Shown here: piece by piece, positions 1 to 5,634 of the stretch
Position numbering within the stretch: the first letter of the stretch is position 1
Layout: each line of letters starts with the position of its first letter
NCBI GenBank assembly: GCA_013694685.1
Contig: JACDBY010000312.1
Coordinates: forward strand, 1 to 7,068
Source: Actinomycetota bacterium
Lineage (GTDB): Bacteria > Actinomycetota > Thermoleophilia > Gaiellales > Gaiellaceae
Reading direction: 5' to 3'
DNA length: 7,068 nt
Position numbers and translations under genes: made by a program
The notes under the pieces: model-generated
The model's input: the letters and a program-made list of their open reading frames with translations, nothing else
Databases searched by the model: none
Told to the model about the DNA's origin: nothing

Positions 1-582
1 GGGCGGGAGCGCGACACGACGACGTTCGTGCTCGCAGGCGTCGTCGTCGCGAGCTTCTTCACGGCGGTGCAGACGTTCGTCCAGCAGCAGAACTCGGACA
101 CCCTGCAGGAGGTCTATTCGTGGATCCTCGGCGCGCTGCCGAGCTCCGGCTGGAGCGACGTTCGGACGCTCGCTCCCTACGTCGTCGTTTCGACTGGGGT
201 AATCCTCGCCTACCGCCGCGTGGTCGACGTCCTCAGCCTCGGAGACGCCGAGGCCGCGAGCCTCGGCATCGACGTCGGACGTGCGCGGCTCGTGCTCGTC
301 GTCGCTGCGACGATTGGCACAGCGGCGGCGGTCGCGGTGAGCGGACTGATCGCGTTCGTCGGGATCATCGTCCCGCACACGATCCGCATGCTCGTGGGGA
401 CGAGCTACCGCGGGCTCCTGCCCCTCTCGGTCGTCTTTGGGGCAGGCTTCCTGGTGCTCGCGGACGTCGTCGCTCGGACGGCGCTCTCGCCGGCGGAGCT
501 GCCGATCGGCGTCGTGACGGCGTTCTTCGGCGGCCCGTTCTTCGCACTCGTTCTCCGCAGCATGCGAGGGGCGCGGTCGTGA
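1..582 (+). CDS. FecCD/BtuC-family ABC importer permease, C-terminal part (5' end outside window)
   Basis: The reading frame is open from the first base, so the gene begins upstream; 193 residues are visible of a family that usually runs about 320-350. It is the membrane-channel subunit of a type II ABC importer for iron-siderophore, heme or cobalamin. Family marks (residues numbered from the window edge): SLGDAEAASLGIDV near 79-92; the cytoplasmic coupling segment GLIAFVGIIVPHTIRMLVG near 115-133, which docks on the ATPase; LVLADVVART near 151-160; and LPIGVVTAFFGGPFFALVL near 167-185, the last membrane helix. Several hydrophobic helices are evident (around 10-23, 58-70, 97-123, 139-157, 167-185). 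The stop overlaps the ATPase start as GTGA, so the two are co-translated. The substrate cannot be read from this half, and the binding-protein gene is not in the window; it may lie upstream. Confidence 0.93.
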   Translation, partial: GRERDTTTFVLAGVVVASFFTAVQTFVQQQNSDTLQEVYSWILGALPSSGWSDVRTLAPYVVVSTGVILAYRRVVDVLSLGDAEAASLGIDVGRARLVLVVAATIGTAAAVAVSGLIAFVGIIVPHTIRMLVGTSYRGLLPLSVVFGAGFLVLADVVARTALSPAELPIGVVTAFFGGPFFALVLRSMRGARS

Positions 583-1358
583 CCGCGATCGTCACGCAAG
601 GGCTCACGGTCTCCCTCGGAGGACGAGTCGTGGTCGACAACGTCGACCTCGACGTGCCGATCGGACAATGGGTCGGCCTCATCGGTCCGAACGGCGCGGG
701 GAAGACGACGCTCTTGCGCGCAATCGCGGGGCTCGTACGGCACCGCGGCAACGTCGAGCTCCAGGGGACCGACGCCTCACGGCTTTCCCGACGCGACCGT
801 GCGCGGTCGCTCGCGGTCGTCTCACAGGATCCGTCGACCCCACCCTGGCTGACCGTCGCGGAGTACGTCCTTCTGGGAAGGTCACCGCACCTCGGTCACC
901 TCGCCCGTGAGTCGGGACGGGACCGAGACGCAGCCGCGCGTGCGCTCCGGCGGCTCGACCTGCTCGGCTACGGCGACCGCACGCTGGGAACGCTGAGCGG
1001 CGGCGAGCGGCAGCGGGTGGTCGTCGCACGCGCACTCGCGCAGGAGGCGAGCATCGTGCTGCTCGACGAACCCACCGCTGCGCTCGACATCGGTCACCAG
1101 CAGCAGGCGCTCGAGCTGCTCGCGACGCTCCGGGACGAGACGGAGCTGACGCTCGTCGCGGCGATGCACGATTTGACCCTCGCGGCTCAGTACGCCGATC
1201 GGATGGTGCTCCTGGACGAGGGACGCGTGGTCGCCGACGGGTCGCCGGCCGACGTGCTCACGGAAGACGTCCTCGAGCGACACTTCGACGCGCACATCCG
1301 GGTCGTGCGCGTCGACGACCGGCTCGCCGTCGTGCCGGCGCGCCGCACGCGCGTCTAG
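579..1358 (+). CDS. FecE/BtuD-family ABC importer ATP-binding protein
   Basis: A complete 259-residue nucleotide-binding subunit, normal for the family, which powers the importer formed with the preceding permease at the inner face of the membrane. All catalytic motifs are present: Walker A GPNGAGKT (36-43), Q-loop Q83 in SQDP, signature LSGGERQR (139-146), Walker B IVLLDEPTAALD (159-170, catalytic E164) and switch His197 in AMHD. The stretch PPWLTVAEYVLLGRSPH (88-104) is typical of the siderophore/heme/B12 branch. The start is GTG at 579, overlapping the permease stop by 4 nt, with GAGGG at 566-570 as a Shine-Dalgarno 8 nt upstream. The frame stays open further upstream, to about 120, but that part lies within the permease gene and is Arg-rich with no family similarity, so I rejected it. 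Whether it carries siderophore, heme or cobalamin is undecided. Confidence 0.95.
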   Translation: MTAIVTQGLTVSLGGRVVVDNVDLDVPIGQWVGLIGPNGAGKTTLLRAIAGLVRHRGNVELQGTDASRLSRRDRARSLAVVSQDPSTPPWLTVAEYVLLGRSPHLGHLARESGRDRDAAARALRRLDLLGYGDRTLGTLSGGERQRVVVARALAQEASIVLLDEPTAALDIGHQQQALELLATLRDETELTLVAAMHDLTLAAQYADRMVLLDEGRVVADGSPADVLTEDVLERHFDAHIRVVRVDDRLAVVPARRTRV

Positions 1359-1371
1359 GCTCGCCGTCGTG
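1321..1371 (+). repeat. 14-nt direct repeat straddling the ATPase stop codon
   Basis: GGCTCGCCGTCGTG occurs at 1321-1334, inside the last codons of the ATPase gene, and again at 1358-1371, starting in its stop codon; the copies are 37 nt apart start to start. The match is exact over 14 nt and ends on both sides. It may be a small tandem duplication, or chance in a GC-rich genome. The second copy supplies the GTG at 1369 discussed as a possible ORF start. Confidence 0.5.
1356..1361 (+). promoter_or_regulatory. possible -10 element TAGGCT overlapping the ATPase stop
   Basis: TAGGCT fits the actinobacterial -10 form TANNNT and ends 7 nt before a GTG at 1369. Its first three bases are the ATPase stop codon. 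No -35 element is visible. It resembles the hexamers before the other unit-heading genes in this window, but the stop codon supplies half of the match, so support is weak. Confidence 0.25.
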
Positions 1372-1407
1372 TCAACCGCCCTCTATACGATCCGGAGGTT
1401 CCGATGA
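1369..1407 (+). CDS. possible 12-codon leader ORF
   Basis: GTG at 1369 opens a frame for MSTALYTIRRFR and stops at TGA 1405-1407, which overlaps the ATG of the next small ORF as ATGA. The overlap would allow translational coupling, and the TAGGCT hexamer 7 nt upstream would allow leaderless expression. Against it: the first bases belong to a 14-nt repeat of the ATPase gene's end, the peptide matches nothing I know, and there is no run of identical codons as in a classic attenuator. It may well be chance. Confidence 0.15.
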   Translation: MSTALYTIRRFR

Positions 1408-1487
1408 GACGCCTACTCGTGCTCGGCATCGCGCTCGCGTGTACGAGCGTCCTCGTGGCGCAGGCTAACCGAGCGATGGTTGGTTGA
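1404..1487 (+). CDS. 27-residue signal-peptide-only ORF, probably a truncated remnant of an exported protein
   Basis: ATG at 1404 is preceded by GGAGG (1394-1398), the strongest Shine-Dalgarno in the window, at 5-nt spacing. The peptide begins MRRLLVLGIALA, continues hydrophobic to residue 18, and has A-Q-A at 19-21, a textbook Sec signal with a signal peptidase I site; only about six residues (NRAMVG) follow before TGA at 1485-1487. Cys13 lies in the hydrophobic core, but the residues before it do not make a good lipobox. The stop lies within the TTGACA of the padR promoter, so the promoter sequence begins where the ORF ends. The simplest reading is the 5' stub of a secreted-protein gene whose remainder was lost or replaced when the PadR-HAAS unit became its neighbour. 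A genuine small membrane peptide is the alternative. Confidence 0.4.
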   Translation: MRRLLVLGIALACTSVLVAQANRAMVG

Positions 1488-1512
1488 CACCTAGTAGTAA
1501 TAGGTATACATT
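1484..1512 (+). promoter_or_regulatory. padR-HAAS operon promoter
   Basis: A perfect -35 TTGACA at 1484-1489 is followed after 17 nt by TACATT at 1507-1512 (four of six matches to TATAAT). Transcription would begin about 7 nt later, at the padR ATG (1520), making the mRNA leaderless. The stretch is conspicuously AT-rich against its surroundings. TATACA at 1505-1510 is an alternative -10 with a 15-nt spacer. This is the only promoter in the window with a consensus -35. Confidence 0.65.
1489..1505. promoter_or_regulatory. candidate PadR operator, inverted repeat ACCTA-N7-TAGGT
   Basis: ACCTA (1489-1493) and TAGGT (1501-1505) form a 5-bp inverted repeat lying between the -35 and -10 of the padR promoter. 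A dimeric repressor bound here would exclude RNA polymerase. PadR regulators commonly bind dyads in their own promoters, so autoregulation is likely; that this particular dyad is the site is inference, since the arms are short. Confidence 0.4.
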
Positions 1513-1519
1513 GCGGAGT

Positions 1520-1834
1520 ATGCAGTCCGAGGTATTGAAAGGAAGCGTCGACGTGCTGCTCCTCAGCGTCCTTCGTACCGGGGAGGCGCACGGATACCGG
1601 ATCGTCGAGCTCGTGCGGGAGCAAAGCGAGGGGGCGTTCGACCTCGCCGAGGGCACGGTCTACCCGGCCCTCTACCGCCTCGAGCGAGCCGGGGAGCTGG
1701 CGAGCCGGTGGGAGACGGTCGGCGGGCGTCGGCGGCGGGTCTACCGCTTGACCCGGCGTGGGCGCCGCGAGCTCGTCCGACGCCGGCGGGAGTGGGAGGC
1801 GTATTCGCGCGCGATGGGAGCAGCGCTCGCATGA
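1520..1834 (+). CDS. PadR-family transcriptional regulator
   Basis: A small winged-helix repressor of 104 residues, typical of the short PadR subfamily. Marks: the N-terminal helix LKGSVDVLLLSVL (6-18), HGYRI (24-28), the recognition region EGTVYPALYRLERAGEL (44-60), a basic wing GGRRRRVYRLTRRGRREL (68-85), and a short C-terminal helix that would serve for dimerisation. The ATG at 1520 is preferred because the family's conserved N-terminus begins there. An in-frame TTG at 1484 lies in the -35 element and would add 12 residues with no family likeness. GGAG at 1515-1518 is only 1 nt from the ATG, too close to act as a Shine-Dalgarno, which fits a leaderless mRNA. The stop overlaps the next gene's ATG (ATGA). 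The family usually represses its own operon and responds to membrane stress or small ligands; the signal here is unknown. Confidence 0.93.
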   Translation: MQSEVLKGSVDVLLLSVLRTGEAHGYRIVELVREQSEGAFDLAEGTVYPALYRLERAGELASRWETVGGRRRRVYRLTRRGRRELVRRRREWEAYSRAMGAALA

Positions 1835-2448
1835 CGATCGATGCCTATCTCGCCGAGCTGAGACGCCTCCTTCCCGCGACCCGCCGTGGGAGGTTCCTCC
1901 GCGAGGCGGAGGATCATCTCCGGGACGCCGCGCAGGCGTTCGTTACGGACGGGCTCGATCCCGAGGCCGCGGCCGCCCGTGCGGTGGGCGACTTCGGCTC
2001 CGCCGGCGAGATCGCACTGCGTCTCAGGAGGGAGACAGCGCCCGTGGCCGTCCGGCGGGCGGCGGGAGTCGCGCTCCTCGGCCTCGGCTTGCTTTTTCTG
2101 CCGCTCTACGCAGTGCCCGAGAACCTGCTGCCGCCCGCACCGTGGGACGAGCGGCCTGGCTACCTCGGGGTCTTGCTCGGCGTCGCGCTCTCGGGTTGGC
2201 TCGCCGCACTGGCCCTTGCCGCGCTGGCGATGCTCGTCCGTCCGAGGCTCGCCGCACCCGCACTCGTCGCGTCGGCTATGGCCGGGTGCGTCTCGGGGCT
2301 CGCTGGGCTCGTGACCGCGGTCGCCTGGCATCTCGAGGTTCCGGCGACGCCCTGGTCGGTCGTCGCCATCGGGACGCCACTCAGTGTCGCCGCCGTCGGG
2401 ACGGCCGTCGGCTCGGCAGTCTGGGCTCGGACGCGCGTCAGCGCGTAG
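1831..2448 (+). CDS. HAAS-domain four-helix membrane protein
   Basis: A 205-residue protein beginning MTIDAYLAELRRLLP, with a soluble N-terminal HAAS-type helical domain (about 1-65): a run with RRGRFLREAEDHLRDAA (18-34), then GLDPEAAAARAVGDFGSAGEIALRL (41-65). Four hydrophobic segments follow at about 77-95, 111-136, 140-166 and 174-199, with a proline-rich external-looking loop (96-110). ATG at 1831 overlaps the padR stop by 4 nt; GGGAG (1816-1820) is its Shine-Dalgarno. PadR-HAAS gene pairs are a recurrent arrangement, and the HAAS partner is thought to be a membrane signalling or sensing component linked to its PadR; the exact mechanism is not established. No ABC exporter or permease follows, unlike many such loci, so the pair stands alone. 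The frame is open upstream to 1708, but that is the padR shadow. Confidence 0.85.
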   Translation: MTIDAYLAELRRLLPATRRGRFLREAEDHLRDAAQAFVTDGLDPEAAAARAVGDFGSAGEIALRLRRETAPVAVRRAAGVALLGLGLLFLPLYAVPENLLPPAPWDERPGYLGVLLGVALSGWLAALALAALAMLVRPRLAAPALVASAMAGCVSGLAGLVTAVAWHLEVPATPWSVVAIGTPLSVAAVGTAVGSAVWARTRVSA

Positions 2449-2482
2449 AACGAGGGCCATCGCTCACGGACGGTTGCTTCCG

Positions 2483-3388
2483 TCAGCTCTGTCGGCGCCA
2501 CCTGTAGGCGGTCGCGAACGGTTGGTAGCCGAGCCGTTGGTTGATCGCGAGCATCGGTGCGTTCGTCTCGTCGTTGTAGGTGATCGCGCGCGTGATCCCT
2601 CGACGTGCCGCCTTCGCGAGTGTGTGGTGCTTGCAGAGACCGGCGAGGCCGCGGCCGCGGTACTCGCGGAACGTCGCCGCGAAGCCACTCACCGCGCGGC
2701 CGGCGTCGGCGTCGACGACGAGCATCGACATCGAGACGGGCTTCGCGTCGACGACGGCCACCGTGCAGATGTCGTAGTCGTAGTCGGGGTCCGTCCAGAT
2801 GTCGTCCTGCCAGAGCTCGAACGTCATCCCGGAGAAGTCGGTGTCGCCGGGCTCGTCGAGTCCACCCGCCAGGTCGAGCTCGTAGATCGGCCGCGGGTCG
2901 TCGAGCCAGTCGGCCGCCGGGCGGAGCTTCACGCCAGCCGGAGGCTCGGGTGCCGGCGGGAGAGTGGTCGGATCGGTCGCCGAGAGCGCGTCGGAGGACG
3001 TCTTCCGAAACCCGCGACGCTCGGCGAACGACACCGACGGTGCGTGATCGAGCGTGAACGCGGTCGTCGCTCGCGCGCCGATCTCGACAAGATGGCCGTC
3101 GACCGCATCCCAGAGAGCCGAGCCGATGCCCCGGCCGCGATGCTCCGGATGCACCCGAACGCCGCAGAACGAGCGGCCCGGCTCGGTCGAGAGCCAGTCG
3201 AGCGCAGCCTCGGCGTAGGCGACGAGCGCACCGTCTCGCTCGACCTTCCACTGTGCGCGCCGGGCGGTCGCGGGAACCTTGCGCATGCGGTGCTCCACCC
3301 CGCGAACCGAGTTGAGCTGGTGCGGCGACACCGCGGTGCCGAGGGCCGCGATGGCGGGCGCGTCGTCGATCGTGGCCGGCGAGATCAC
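2483..3388 (-). CDS. tandem GNAT-family N-acetyltransferase
   Basis: A 301-residue protein with two GNAT folds that would transfer an acyl group from acyl-CoA to an unidentified amine. Domain 1 (about 1-150) has the CoA pyrophosphate loop VRVHPEHRGRGIGSALWD (77-94) and the SFAERRGF ending (120-127). Domain 2 (about 152-301) has a second loop, FREYRGRGLAGLCKH (240-254), and a well-conserved YNDETNAPMLAINQRLGYQP (271-290). Both loops keep the R-G-x-G core, so both could bind CoA. The two-domain build recalls mycothiol synthase MshD, but the motifs differ and I do not assign that role. GTG at 3386-3388 is the earliest possible start, because an in-frame TAG lies 12 nt upstream; no Shine-Dalgarno is visible. 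It ends 34 nt from the convergent HAAS gene and is divergent from pcrA. Confidence 0.9.
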   Translation of the reverse strand: MISPATIDDAPAIAALGTAVSPHQLNSVRGVEHRMRKVPATARRAQWKVERDGALVAYAEAALDWLSTEPGRSFCGVRVHPEHRGRGIGSALWDAVDGHLVEIGARATTAFTLDHAPSVSFAERRGFRKTSSDALSATDPTTLPPAPEPPAGVKLRPAADWLDDPRPIYELDLAGGLDEPGDTDFSGMTFELWQDDIWTDPDYDYDICTVAVVDAKPVSMSMLVVDADAGRAVSGFAATFREYRGRGLAGLCKHHTLAKAARRGITRAITYNDETNAPMLAINQRLGYQPFATAYRWRRQS

Positions 3389-3394
3389 GCTGTC

Positions 3395-3400
3395 ACGCTA
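3395..3400 (-). promoter_or_regulatory. predicted -10 element TAGCGT for the GNAT gene (leaderless)
   Basis: On the minus strand TAGCGT ends 6 nt before the GTG start at 3388, placing the predicted transcription start at the start codon. Its TAG is in frame with the gene and closes the frame upstream. No convincing -35 is visible at 15-18 nt. Confidence 0.45.
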
Positions 3401-3402
3401 AT

Positions 3403-3414
3403 CGGACCTGTCCG
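3403..3414. promoter_or_regulatory. dyad CGGAC-N2-GTCCG between divergent promoters
   Basis: A 5-bp inverted repeat with a 2-nt centre lies in the 60-nt gap between the divergent GNAT and pcrA genes, just upstream of the GNAT -10 and at the edge of the pcrA -35 position. It could be an operator acting on either or both genes. It does not match the actinobacterial LexA box GAAC-N4-GTTC. Short GC-rich dyads are common in such genomes, so support is modest. Confidence 0.25.
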
Positions 3415-3436
3415 GTTCGGCTCCAGAGGCCGCGGC

Positions 3437-3442
3437 TAGCAT
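3437..3442 (+). promoter_or_regulatory. predicted -10 element TAGCAT for pcrA (leaderless)
   Basis: TAGCAT ends 6 nt before the GTG at 3449, so transcription would begin at or next to the start codon. The gap has no Shine-Dalgarno. The TAG is in frame with pcrA, which fixes 3449 as the most upstream usable start. No consensus -35 is visible. Confidence 0.5.
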
Positions 3443-3448
3443 CGACGA

Positions 3449-5608
3449 GTGACCGTCACACCGCACGAGGAGCTTCTCGCCGGTCTCAATCCGGCGCAGC
3501 GGGAGGCGGTGCTGCACCTCGACGGGCCGCTCCTCGTCGTCGCCGGCGCGGGGTCGGGCAAGACGCGCGTGCTGACGCACCGGGTCGCGCACCTGATCCG
3601 CGCGCACGGCGTCAAGCCGAACGAGATCCTGGCGATCACCTTCACGAACAAGGCCGCGACGGAGATGCGCGAGCGACTCGAGCGGATCCTCGGGCGCACG
3701 GCCAGAGCGATCTGGATCCTCACCTTCCATGCCGCCTGTGGCCGCATCCTGCGCCGCGAGGCCGAGCGGCTGGGCTACCGCTCCTCCTTCTCGATCTACG
3801 ACCAGGCCGATCAGGTGCGCGTCGTCAAGGCCTGCCTGGAGGAGCTCGGCAAGGACCCGAAACGGTTCACGCCGCGCGGGATCCACGCCCAGATCTCGAA
3901 GGCGAAGAACCAGCTCGTCTCACCCGGGGAGTACACAGCCCGCGTCGCCTCGTTCTGGGATCAGACGGTCGCCGAGGTCTACGAGGCGTACCAGCGGCGA
4001 CTCCACGCCTCGAACGCAGTCGACTTCGACGACATGCTGATGCTGACGGTCGAGGTGCTCGAGCGGTTCCCCGAGGCGCGCGAGCGCTGGCAGAGGGCCT
4101 TTCGACACATCCTCGTCGACGAGTACCAGGACACGAACCATGCCCAGTACCGGTTGCTTCAGCTTGTGTCCGCGCCGCATCGGAACGTCTTCGTCGTTGG
4201 GGACCCCGATCAGAGTGTGTACGCCTTCCGCGGCGCCGACATCCGCAACATTCTCGACTTCGAGGCGGACTTCGGCGGGGCGGACATGGTGGCGCTCGAG
4301 CAGAACTATCGCTCGACGAACGCGATCCTCGGGGCCGCCAATGCGGTGATCGACAACAACCGCGACCGCAAGCCCAAGCAGCTCTGGTCGGAGCTCGGCG
4401 ACGGCGATCCGGTCGAGGTCGTCGAGGTCGAGGACGAGCACGCCGAGGCACGGCTCGTCGCGGCCGAGATCGCTCGCCACGTCGAGTCCGGTTCCTCTGC
4501 CTCAGAGATCGCGGTCTTCTACCGGACGAATGCTCAGTCGCGGGTGCTCGAGGACGTGCTCGTCCGTCAGGGAGTGCCGTACCAGGTGATCGGCGGCCCG
4601 CGGTTCTACGAGCGGGCGGAGATCAAGGACGCCGTCGCGTATCTCTCGGTGCTCGTGAACCCGACCGACGCCGTCGCCCTGCTGCGCATCGCGAACCGTC
4701 CGAGACGGGGGATCGGCGATACGTCGCTGCAGCGGCTCGTTGCGCACGCCGATGCGCTTGGGATCTCGCTCTGGGAGGCAACCGCCGACCCGGAGGCAGC
4801 CGGGGTCGCGACCGCCGCGACCAAGGCGCTGCGCGGCTTTCGCACCGTCATGGAGTCGCTGATGTCGGCCGCGCAGGAGCTGGAGATCGACGAGCTCGTC
4901 CAGGCGGTGCTCGACCGCAGCGGCACGCTCGAGGCGTACGAGGCCGAACGCACGATCGAGGCACGCGGCCGGATCGAGAACCTCCAGGAGCTCGTCGGCT
5001 CGGCGCAGGAGTACCGTTCACGCGCCGAGGAGCCGAGCCTCGCAGGGTTCCTCGAGGAGGTGCAGCTCCAGTCCGACCAGGACACCCTCGCCGAAAAGAC
5101 GCCACAGGTGACGCTGATGACGATCCACAACGCGAAGGGGCTCGAGTACCGGATCGTCTTCCTGATCGGGATGGAGGAGGGGATCTTCCCGCACGCGCGC
5201 TCGATCGAGGACAACGAGGTCGAGGAGGAGCGACGGCTTGCCTACGTCGGGATGACGCGAGCGATGGAGCGGCTCACTCTGACGCATGCGACGGCGCGCT
5301 CCTTGTACGGGCGCCGCGAGTACAACCTGCCCTCCCGGTTCCTGGACGAGCTCCCGGCGGCGGTCGCGCGAGAGCGACTCCGGCCGACCTCGTGGTCGAG
5401 TTACACGCAGTCCTCGCGCCAGGCGGCCTCCCAGGGGACGCCGCGCCCGATGCCGAGCATCTCGACCGGCGACTCGGTCAGGCACGGCTCGCTCGGCGAG
5501 GGAGTCGTCACGGGCATGGACGCCGACGGCATCGTCACGGTTCGTTTCGCCGCGGACGGCAGCGAGCGCCGCCTGATGCTCGAGTACGCACCGCTCGAGA
5601 AGCTCTGA
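3449..5608 (+). CDS. pcrA: ATP-dependent DNA helicase PcrA/UvrD
   Basis: A full-length 719-residue superfamily 1A, 3'-to-5' DNA helicase acting in nucleotide excision repair, removal of RecA filaments and replication-transcription conflict resolution in the cytoplasm. All motifs are in order: Q-motif LNPAQREAV (13-21), Walker A AGAGSGKT (32-39), Ia AITFTNKAATEM (62-73), TFHAACGRILRRE (92-104), Walker B ILVDEYQDTN (221-230), III VVGDPDQSVYAFRGAD (249-264), IV LEQNYRST (283-290), V VTLMTIHNAKGLEY (554-567) and VI EEERRLAYVGMTRAMERL (592-609). After a Ser/Gln/Pro-rich linker (about 645-672), residues 673-719 (GDSVRHGSLGEGVVTG...) form the Tudor-like C-terminal domain that in PcrA/UvrD contacts RNA polymerase and UvrB. 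That domain favours PcrA/UvrD over Rep or the RecB-like SF1 helicases of actinobacteria. GTG is the start, with no Shine-Dalgarno. Nothing appears damaged. Confidence 0.97.
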   Translation: MTVTPHEELLAGLNPAQREAVLHLDGPLLVVAGAGSGKTRVLTHRVAHLIRAHGVKPNEILAITFTNKAATEMRERLERILGRTARAIWILTFHAACGRILRREAERLGYRSSFSIYDQADQVRVVKACLEELGKDPKRFTPRGIHAQISKAKNQLVSPGEYTARVASFWDQTVAEVYEAYQRRLHASNAVDFDDMLMLTVEVLERFPEARERWQRAFRHILVDEYQDTNHAQYRLLQLVSAPHRNVFVVGDPDQSVYAFRGADIRNILDFEADFGGADMVALEQNYRSTNAILGAANAVIDNNRDRKPKQLWSELGDGDPVEVVEVEDEHAEARLVAAEIARHVESGSSASEIAVFYRTNAQSRVLEDVLVRQGVPYQVIGGPRFYERAEIKDAVAYLSVLVNPTDAVALLRIANRPRRGIGDTSLQRLVAHADALGISLWEATADPEAAGVATAATKALRGFRTVMESLMSAAQELEIDELVQAVLDRSGTLEAYEAERTIEARGRIENLQELVGSAQEYRSRAEEPSLAGFLEEVQLQSDQDTLAEKTPQVTLMTIHNAKGLEYRIVFLIGMEEGIFPHARSIEDNEVEEERRLAYVGMTRAMERLTLTHATARSLYGRREYNLPSRFLDELPAAVARERLRPTSWSSYTQSSRQAASQGTPRPMPSISTGDSVRHGSLGEGVVTGMDADGIVTVRFAADGSERRLMLEYAPLEKL

Positions 5609-5622
5609 GCCGCCACGGGGCG

Positions 5623-5628
5623 TAGGAT
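5623..5628 (+). promoter_or_regulatory. predicted -10 element TAGGAT for the Eis-like gene (leaderless)
   Basis: TAGGAT lies in the 26-nt gap after pcrA and ends 6 nt before the GTG at 5635; its TAG is in frame with the gene. GGGG at 5617-5620 is 14 nt from the start, too far for a Shine-Dalgarno. A -35, if any, would fall in the last codons of pcrA; none matches the consensus. Confidence 0.5.
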
Positions 5629-5634
5629 CGCGCG

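Noticed and set aside
120..578. N-terminal extension of the ATPase to 412 codons
   Set aside because: The extra part is the out-of-frame shadow of the permease and is Arg-rich; the ATPase family begins at the GTG at 579.
1484..1519. TTG start for PadR, adding 12 residues
   Set aside because: The TTG is inside a consensus -35 element, and the family's N-terminus fits the ATG at 1520.
2469..2484. Hairpin GACGG-ttgctt-CCGTC as a terminator between convergent genes
   Set aside because: The stem is only 5 bp, it overlaps the GNAT stop codon, and there is no T-tract on either strand.
2384..3439. 351-codon plus-strand and 363-codon minus-strand open frames over the GNAT gene
   Set aside because: Both are Arg-rich frames without recognisable domains; the minus-strand 2483-3388 frame has two clear GNAT motifs.
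3389..3448. LexA (SOS) box before pcrA
   Set aside because: No GAAC-N4-GTTC or close variant is present; GAAC and GTTC words occur but not as the required dyad.
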